Positions 6,189-10,683 of a DNA stretch of 10,683 nt are shown here, one piece after another; the stretch's first letter is position 1; each line of letters starts with the position of its first letter. The notes beneath the pieces are model-generated. The model had not been told where the DNA came from, did no database searches, and saw only the letters and a list, made by a program, of their open reading frames with translations. The position numbers and the translations under genes were made by a program. The DNA comes from an uncultured Clostridia bacterium (GTDB lineage Bacteria > Bacillota_A > Clostridia > TANB77 > CAG-508): positions 1-10,683 of the forward strand of contig CANQXO010000045.1 of NCBI GenBank assembly GCA_947627825.1, given 5' to 3'.

Positions 6189-7631
6189 TTATTTAATTTC
6201 GTAGATTTGAAAATCATTAATTTCTCCAATTTTTTCATAATTTTCTTTTATGAAATTTATTATTTTTTCTGATTCTTGCCACAATATTGGCTCTTTAATT
6301 AAAATTTTATATCCGACCATATTAGTTATTTTCTTAATCATTTCTTCTTCGCCGTTTTTTCCCATATTACCTAAAAATGGCAAGTCCATTGCACCATAAG
6401 TTCTTTTTTTTGGGATATTATATAATGCCGCATCTCCAGAAAAAATAACAGCTTTTTCATTCTGTTCGCTTATATAATTATTTACAATTTCTATGTTATT
6501 ATATTGTTTTCTATATAATAACGCTCCAAAATATGGAGTATTTTTTTCACCTCTTACAATATCATACGAATTTACAACAATTACATTTTTTATTCCTAAT
6601 AATATTATTATTGAAGATATTATTAAAATAGCTATATTTATAATATTTTTTTTATTCTGAAATGCTGTTAAAATAGTTATATGTACTAAATATATTAATA
6701 ATATAATAAATGTTATCATTCCAATTAATATATGGTACATATTAATAATTGGATAAATTATTAACATTAAGAATATTGAAAATATTAACAATATTAAGAT
6801 ATTTCTTTTTTGTTCTTCACTATTTATATATCTTATACAAATAATACTACCAATTATAGTAATAAGTGCAACTATTAAATATAGCATGTTTATAGGTTCT
6901 ATTCCGACGTTTTCTCTTGCGAATTCTCCCATTCCTAAAAAAGCATAATTTATAAAATCTAATAAATTACCATTAATATAAAAAATGATAAATGTAGTTA
7001 TTACTAATAATGTAACTATTAATCCTTGTTTTATAATATTAATTATTGCATCTTTTTTATTTTTCAATAAAACGATTTGTAATATCGTGCTTGCTATAAA
7101 ATAATACACGCCAATATTTTGTTTAGTAAATAAAACCATGTATATAATAATTGCATTTAAAATATTGAACTTCTTTTCTCCAAAGCACTTTACAAAAATT
7201 AAGATGCCAACTAAAGCAAAAAGTTCCGCTAAAATATTATAATTAGCACCGCTTTGTATAAGTTCTAAAATAACATAATATAAAGATAATGTATATAAGA
7301 ATGCCATTCTTTTCGTAATATTTAAAGTTTTAAAAATTTGATAAATTAATAATATCATTATGCTGAATATAGCAATGTGATATATTCTGAATACTAAAAT
7401 ATTACTTCCGAATATTTGTAAAATAATTTTAGCAATTATGAAAAATATAGGTGTAATTATAACATTTGCATCTTTATATATTTGATATCCATTTATCATT
7501 TTATATACATTTTGAAAGTTCCATAGTTCATCTCCTACTGTTAATAGTTGACTATGAACAAATATTATATTTACAATTATAAAAAATATACAAACTATAA
7601 AGTTATCATGTTTTTTTATTTTTTCTAACAT
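6189..7631 (-). CDS. GT-C-type multispanning membrane glycosyltransferase candidate
   Basis: This is a 480-aa integral membrane protein. A first membrane helix (about 11-28) is followed by an extracytoplasmic loop with GDELW (33-37), the acidic pair that GT-C enzymes of the PMT/ArnT type place after the first span to activate a lipid-phosphate sugar donor. About ten further hydrophobic segments occupy 60-350, with LFTKQNIGVYY at 167-177. A soluble C-terminal domain (355-480) contains AVIFSGDAALYNIPKKRTYG. It would transfer a sugar to a surface glycan or protein on the outer face of the membrane; substrate unknown. The ATG at 7631 has AAAGGG six to seven bases upstream. It lies 117 bp before murL on the same strand, so an envelope-related role and partial co-transcription are plausible, though the gap shows no clear terminator or promoter. 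An unrelated polytopic protein cannot be excluded. Confidence 0.65.
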   Translation of the reverse strand: MLEKIKKHDNFIVCIFFIIVNIIFVHSQLLTVGDELWNFQNVYKMINGYQIYKDANVIITPIFFIIAKIILQIFGSNILVFRIYHIAIFSIMILLIYQIFKTLNITKRMAFLYTLSLYYVILELIQSGANYNILAELFALVGILIFVKCFGEKKFNILNAIIIYMVLFTKQNIGVYYFIASTILQIVLLKNKKDAIINIIKQGLIVTLLVITTFIIFYINGNLLDFINYAFLGMGEFARENVGIEPINMLYLIVALITIIGSIICIRYINSEEQKRNILILLIFSIFLMLIIYPIINMYHILIGMITFIILLIYLVHITILTAFQNKKNIINIAILIISSIIILLGIKNVIVVNSYDIVRGEKNTPYFGALLYRKQYNNIEIVNNYISEQNEKAVIFSGDAALYNIPKKRTYGAMDLPFLGNMGKNGEEEMIKKITNMVGYKILIKEPILWQESEKIINFIKENYEKIGEINDFQIYEIK

Positions 7632-7655
7632 TTTTTTCCCTTTTTAATTTAAATT

Positions 7656-7684
7656 TATATATGAAAAGTGATGCTTTCCTACAA
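7656..7684 (-). promoter_or_regulatory. Candidate promoter of the glycosyltransferase gene, embedded in the rpsU terminator
   Basis: TTGTAG (7679-7684) lies in the tip of the rpsU terminator hairpin and TATATA (7656-7661) lies just past it, with 17 bp between. Transcription would begin near 7649, leaving an ~18-nt leader containing AAAGGG. This would let the downstream gene be expressed although the hairpin separates it from rpsU. The match is moderate and the DNA AT-rich. Confidence 0.35.
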
Positions 7685-7699
7685 GGATAGCATCACTTT
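7665..7699 (-). terminator. Intrinsic terminator of rpsU
   Basis: AAAGTGATGCT (7665-7675) and AGCATCACTTT (7689-7699) pair perfectly over 11 bp, and an inner TCCT/AGGA (7677-7680 with 7684-7687) extends the stem after one mismatch. The hairpin starts 7 bases past the rpsU stop codon and on the minus strand is followed by TTTTCATATAT. The short T-tract may allow some read-through. Confidence 0.65.
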
Positions 7700-7706
7700 A
7701 TGTATT

Positions 7707-7877
7707 TTAAAATTTTCTTTTTCTTGCAGCCTCTGACTTCTTTTTTCTTCTTACACTAGGCTTTTCATAATGTTCTCTTTTACGTACCTCTTGTATAACT
7801 CCATTTCTAGCGCATTGCCTTTTAAACCTTTTTAATGCATCTTCTATATTACCATTATTTACTTTTACCTCTGACAT
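7707..7877 (-). CDS. rpsU: Small ribosomal subunit protein bS21
   Basis: This 56-aa gene begins [20 protein letters not shown] and continues with [20 protein letters not shown], then an [14 protein letters not shown] tail. That is the complete S21 pattern: short acidic start, an RFKRQ helix, a REHYEKPS turn and a very basic C-terminal helix that contacts 16S rRNA on the 30S platform. Length matches the 55-70 residue norm. The ATG at 7877 follows a strong GGAGGGG. It has its own promoter at 7977-8006 and its own terminator, so it is essentially monocistronic. In many Firmicutes rpsU sits near yqeY, dnaJ or prmA; here it lies between prs and a membrane glycosyltransferase. Confidence 0.95.
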   Translation of the reverse strand: MSEVKVNNGNIEDALKRFKRQCARNGVIQEVRKREHYEKPSVRRKKKSEAARKRKF

Positions 7878-7976
7878 AATAATTCCCCTCCTTCCGGTGT
7901 TCTACATATATGTGTAATTATAAGGGTTTGTAATTTATTTTTGTTTTTTCATTTTTCCCTATTTTATACGACTACT

Positions 7977-8006
7977 ATTATAACGTACAAATCATAAAAT
8001 TGTCAA
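7977..8006 (-). promoter_or_regulatory. Promoter of rpsU
   Basis: On the minus strand a perfect TTGACA (8001-8006) and a perfect TATAAT (7977-7982) are separated by 18 bp. Transcription would start near 7970, giving a leader of ~90 nt before the rpsU ATG. Both hexamers at consensus fit a highly expressed ribosomal protein gene. Confidence 0.75.
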
Positions 8007-8075
8007 TACTTTATAAGAAATTCATGTATACTTAAGTTATTATTAATCATAAAGGTTCATTTAATGTAAATTGAT

Positions 8076-9020
8076 TTAATATATCTTAAATAATTCACCT
8101 AATGGTTTTGCTTCATTAATTCTCTTAATTGCTTCTGCAAAAAGTGGTGCCATAGATAGTACTTTTATTTTATCTATTTTCTTTTCTTCTGTTAATGGAA
8201 CTGTATCTGTTATTACTAATTCCTTAATTGGAGAATTTTTGATTCTTTCAATTGCTGGACCAGATAATACTCCATGAGTACATCCAGCATAAATTTCTTT
8301 TGCTCCAAAGTTCTCTAGAATTTTAGCTGTTTCTATCATTGAACCTGCTGTATCAACTTCATCATCGAATATAACCGCTTGTTTATCTTTTACTTCTCCT
8401 ATTACTGTAGTAGCGATAGCTCTATCATCATTACCGTCTCTTCTTTTATCTATTAATGCTATAGGGCATCCAAAATATTCAGAATATTTATAAGCTTTTT
8501 TAGAACTTCCTGCATCTGTTGCAACAATTACCATATCTTTTAATTTTTTCTCTGAAAAATATGCTTGAAGTAAGTTCTGTGCAGATAATCTATCACATGT
8601 AATTCTGAAATATGCTTGAATAGCTGGATTGTGTAAATCACATGTAATTACTCTATCAGCTCCTGCAGCTTCTATTAACTGTGCCATTAATTTTGCTGTT
8701 ACTGGCACACGTGGTTGATCCTTTTTATCTGATCTTGAATAAATGTAATATGGTAAAACTACATTTACTTTTTTAGGCGATGCACGTTTTACTGCATCTA
8801 TTGTAATTAATAATTCCATTACTCTTTCATTTACTGGTGGTTGTGTAGTTTGAACAATATATACATCTTGTTCCCTAACTGTTTCTAATATTTGCACAAA
8901 GTTATTATCATTTGTAAATTTAATTGATTTCATTTGTCCTAATGGTAATTTTAAACAATCACATATTTCTTTTGTAAATTTTTCAGCTGTTGGACATGCA
9001 AAAATTTTAATATTCTCCAT
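8076..9020 (-). CDS. prs: Ribose-phosphate pyrophosphokinase (PRPP synthetase), divergent form
   Basis: It transfers pyrophosphate from ATP to ribose 5-phosphate, making PRPP for purine, pyrimidine, NAD, His and Trp synthesis in the cytoplasm. The 314-aa length is standard. Family landmarks are present: PPVNERVMELLITIDAVKRA (61-80), VVLPYYIYSR (87-96), VPVTAKLMAQLIEAAGADR (105-123), CDLH (127-130), IDKRR (190-194), the PRPP-binding DDEVDTAGS (219-227) and THGVLSGPAIERI (248-260). Several usually invariant spots differ. FTNDNN replaces the FSDGE loop, SRSDKK replaces ARQDRK in the flexible loop, and DAGSSKKAYKYS replaces the basic RARK segment. It therefore belongs to a divergent branch and its kinetics or regulation may differ. 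The ATG at 9020 has GGGG (9028-9031) seven bases upstream. It has its own promoter; no clear terminator follows the stop, so some read-through toward rpsU is possible. Confidence 0.92.
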   Translation of the reverse strand: MENIKIFACPTAEKFTKEICDCLKLPLGQMKSIKFTNDNNFVQILETVREQDVYIVQTTQPPVNERVMELLITIDAVKRASPKKVNVVLPYYIYSRSDKKDQPRVPVTAKLMAQLIEAAGADRVITCDLHNPAIQAYFRITCDRLSAQNLLQAYFSEKKLKDMVIVATDAGSSKKAYKYSEYFGCPIALIDKRRDGNDDRAIATTVIGEVKDKQAVIFDDEVDTAGSMIETAKILENFGAKEIYAGCTHGVLSGPAIERIKNSPIKELVITDTVPLTEEKKIDKIKVLSMAPLFAEAIKRINEAKPLGELFKIY

Positions 9021-9054
9021 AACAATACCCCTTTTTTTTATATTTTACTATGTC

Positions 9055-9083
9055 ATTATATATTTCTTTTTGTAATTTGTACA
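9055..9083 (-). promoter_or_regulatory. Promoter of prs
   Basis: TGTACA (9078-9083) and a perfect TATAAT (9055-9060) are separated by 17 bp on the minus strand. The start near 9048 leaves a ~28-nt leader with GGGG just before the prs ATG. The -35 is weak (four of six). Confidence 0.55.
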
Positions 9084-9114
9084 GAGTTTTTGTAATTATT
9101 TGAAAGAAAAAATA

Positions 9115-9208
9115 TAGAAGTCAATTTTAACATGAAGTAAACCACTTTATTAAACAATTTTAAATGATTTTTTTAATAATTTTGGTTTGCTTTATTAATT
9201 GACCTCTA
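9115..9208. terminator. ~94-nt imperfect inverted repeat, probable bidirectional terminator
   Basis: Three nested paired segments form one long hairpin. The outer is 9115-9126 with 9197-9208 (AGTCAAT/ATTGACC core, one mismatch). The middle is 9135-9143 with 9184-9192 (AAGTAAACC/GGTTTGCTT, one G-T pair). The inner is 9147-9154 with 9172-9179 (TTATTAAA/TTTAATAA, perfect). T-runs follow on both sides: TTTTTT on the minus strand at 9106-9111 and TTTTTTT on the plus strand at 9212-9218. It sits between the pilin-like gene and the prs promoter, so terminating the former is the simplest role. Its size and internal loops are also compatible with a small MITE-like insertion. Confidence 0.5.
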
Positions 9209-9272
9209 CTATTTTTTTATAATTTTATCTTATTTACATATTTCTTTAATAATTTATTTAAATTATATATCA

Positions 9273-10406
9273 TTATTCTATCCAAATTTTATTTATACTA
9301 AAGTTCCAAAAAATGATGGCAAAAATTATTCGAGTATTTCCCTTAGCATTTGAAATATCTACTGTATCTGTAAAGGTTCCAGGAGTTCCACGTGATGTAG
9401 TATGTTTTTCATTATTAATATAAATATCAACATCACTTGGATTTGTGGCTATATAAGACTGAAGAGTATATTCTACGCTAATTTTATGATAATTGGTTAA
9501 ATCATAGTAAGCTTGTAACCAAACATTACATCTACTACCTGTACAATTTGTACGCGACATAGTATTTTGGTTAACGGTAACTGTTCCAGGAGTTTCGCCA
9601 TGTGCAGCACCTATTAAAGGATCTATATGAGTAAATGTTAAGTTGTTAGGAAATAGTTGAATTTTCCATATAGCATATAAAGTTGTATCATTTTCTAAAT
9701 TTATTGTACTTCCTGCGTTTCTTCCAGTTGTTGCATTAGCTACATCTCCCCAAAACTTAAATGTTCCTCCTGTTTGTGAATATGCATTTTCTTTTATAGT
9801 AAATGTTGGATACGTGATATTTCCGTTATTATAATATGCTGGTTTTATGTCTGCTTCAACTGTTCCTTTAAGGTCTTCTTCTGGACCATTTCCATTATAT
9901 GATAAAGTTATATCTTTTTTAAATACTGCATATAAAACTATATCCTCATCTTGCATTACAACTTCTTTTTCTATATCTCCATTTGCTTCATTATTCCTTT
10001 TCCATCCAACAAATGAATATCCTTCTTTTGTTAAGTCCATTTCTCCATCTTTTGGTAAACAATCCTCTCCAGTATAAAATTCTTTATTATATTCTTTATC
10101 TGTATCTACATGATATACTACTGTATAGCTTTGCGCTGTTTCTTCATGATAGTTTCCACTTAGTATGTTAGATAAATTATTTTCAAAATCGCCTAATTTA
10201 GCTAATTCATTTGGTTCCACTTCTTTATATGTTTTAGAAACACCTATTGCTTTTCTTATTATTCCATTTTCATCTAATGCTAAGTTTAATGTAATGCCAG
10301 CTAATATAAGTAATACAATTATTGTGATTACTAGAGCAATTAATGTAACACCATTTTTATTTTGCAATTTTACTTTAGTTTCTTTTATTATACTTGATCT
10401 TCTCAT
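9273..10406 (-). CDS. Pilin-like surface protein with two InlB/Flg_new-type repeats
   Basis: Starting at the ATG at 10406, which has GGGAGG a few bases upstream, this encodes 377 aa. A longer frame to a TTG at 10475 lacks a ribosome site and would bury the leader, so I reject it. A short basic leader ends in QNKNG (15-19), followed by VTLIALVITIIVLLILAG, a class III prepilin-type hydrophobic helix. Processing after G19 by a PilD-like peptidase is expected, but the usual Glu at +5 is Ala. Residues 94-164 and 167-249 are two beta-grasp-like repeats with GYSFVGW...LYAVF and FKFWG...LYAIWK, the InlB B-repeat/Listeria-Bacteroides pattern. The C-terminus (250-377) is beta-rich with a possible C288-C293 disulphide and no sorting motif. 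It is probably anchored by the helix and displayed at the surface, perhaps for adhesion. No pilus assembly genes are in the window, so a stand-alone or minor pseudopilin is likely. Confidence 0.75.
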   Translation of the reverse strand: MRRSSIIKETKVKLQNKNGVTLIALVITIIVLLILAGITLNLALDENGIIRKAIGVSKTYKEVEPNELAKLGDFENNLSNILSGNYHEETAQSYTVVYHVDTDKEYNKEFYTGEDCLPKDGEMDLTKEGYSFVGWKRNNEANGDIEKEVVMQDEDIVLYAVFKKDITLSYNGNGPEEDLKGTVEADIKPAYYNNGNITYPTFTIKENAYSQTGGTFKFWGDVANATTGRNAGSTINLENDTTLYAIWKIQLFPNNLTFTHIDPLIGAAHGETPGTVTVNQNTMSRTNCTGSRCNVWLQAYYDLTNYHKISVEYTLQSYIATNPSDVDIYINNEKHTTSRGTPGTFTDTVDISNAKGNTRIIFAIIFWNFSINKIWIE

Positions 10407-10662
10407 TTGTTTCCTCCCTATAGATTTACTTAAATCATATACAAATTGAAAAAACAAAACAATAAAAAAAGACAATCTACATTATCATATATTTACGTAA
10501 ATAATTTCCGTATTTTTCGTTACATAAATATAAAACAGATACTTACAATTTTTCTAATATTCTGGATTTAAAATTTCTATATATTTGGTTTTTTATTGAA
10601 ATTTTAGTATAAGTAAAATCTTAGTAGAATAGTTTTATTAAAAAATAAAGAGTATTTCAAAA
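10407..10662. other. Upstream region of the pilin-like gene, non-coding
   Basis: No supportable gene lies here. On the minus strand a weak promoter candidate has TTGTAA (10543-10548) and TATGTA (10521-10526), 16 bp apart, and would give a leader of over 100 nt. The palindrome at 10490-10503 lies just downstream of it. A 9-bp inverted repeat (10569-10577 with 10598-10606, core AAAATTTC/GAAATTTT) has a 20-nt loop and no T-tract, and I assign it no role. The rest is featureless AT-rich sequence up to the insertion sequence end. Confidence 0.4.
10490..10503. promoter_or_regulatory. 14-bp perfect palindrome, possible operator
   Basis: TATTTACGTAAATA is perfectly self-complementary and lies ~85 bp upstream of the pilin-like gene start, in the untranslated leader or near its promoter. 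A palindrome centred on ACGT is a plausible dimeric repressor site. In such AT-rich DNA a chance dyad is also possible, and no regulator gene is nearby. Confidence 0.3.
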
Positions 10663-10683
10663 TGAACTGTTCCCCAAAAAGTG
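10663..10683 (+). mobile_element. Terminal inverted repeat of an IS3/IS150-type insertion sequence, cut by the window end
   Basis: From 10663 the sequence reads TGAACTGTTCCCCAAAAAGT and then G at the window edge. IS3-family ends, particularly of the IS150 group, begin with TG followed by CTG, a run of C and AAAAGTGGAC-like bases, and this fits that pattern as I remember it. The transposase would lie to the right, outside the window. Bases before it (TTTCAAAA) could hold the 3-4 bp target duplication. Only one end is seen, so the family call is provisional. Confidence 0.5.

Noticed and set aside
7935..7952. Five-codon leader peptide MKKQK in the rpsU leader
   Set aside because: Too short to distinguish from chance in A-rich sequence; no attenuator structure pairs with it.
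9847..10449. Plus-strand open frames opposite the pilin-like gene
   Set aside because: Shadow frames; composition is the complement of the real minus-strand gene.
10407..10475. N-terminal extension of the pilin-like gene to a TTG at 10475
   Set aside because: No ribosome binding site precedes the TTG, the extra 23 residues would bury the prepilin leader, and the ATG at 10406 has a strong GGGAGG.
1..10683. CRISPR array or tandem DNA repeats
   Set aside because: No regularly spaced identical repeats were seen; the YATPE repeats are at protein level and widely spaced.

Overview
The window is AT-rich DNA using the standard bacterial code. TGA is a stop, Shine-Dalgarno sites are clear (GGAGG, GAGG, GGGG), and there are sigma-A-type TTGACA/TATAAT promoters and intrinsic terminators. 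These traits, together with a pilin-like protein of the 'GVTLIALVITIIVLLILAG' type common in gut Clostridia, point to a low-GC Firmicute, probably an uncultured gut-type member of Clostridia. This placement is an inference, not a phylogenetic result.

Layout from left to right: positions 1-21 look like the antisense of the 3' half of an initiator tRNA gene, a possible attachment-site remnant. A hairpin at 148-173 follows. Then comes a two-gene minus-strand unit, an 825-aa protein (551-3028) overlapping a 121-aa protein (189-554) by ATGA. I cannot name either; the large one carries three ~150-residue modules, each with a YATPE signature. The spacer 3029-3346 holds the promoter of that unit and, on the opposite strand, a short orphan transcription unit with a consensus promoter, ~80 nt of RNA and its own terminator.

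From 3326 to 9020 lie conserved chromosomal genes, all on the minus strand. In transcription order they are prs (a divergent PRPP synthetase), rpsU (ribosomal protein S21, too short for simple ORF lists), a GT-C-type membrane glycosyltransferase candidate, murL and murD2. murL and murD2 overlap by 8 bases. They match the alternative route in which L-Glu is ligated to UDP-MurNAc-L-Ala (MurD2) and then epimerised in place to D-Glu (MurL), so free D-Glu from a racemase is not needed. The preceding membrane protein may be another envelope gene. A 20-bp hairpin overlapping the end of murD2 closes this block.

On the right, a pilin-like surface protein with two InlB/Flg_new-type beta repeats (9273-10406) is separated from prs by a ~94-nt imperfect inverted repeat. 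The window ends inside what looks like the terminal inverted repeat of an IS3/IS150-type insertion sequence (from 10663). Most intergenic gaps hold a recognisable promoter, terminator or dyad. The least described content is the 825/121-aa pair and the plus-strand small RNA unit.
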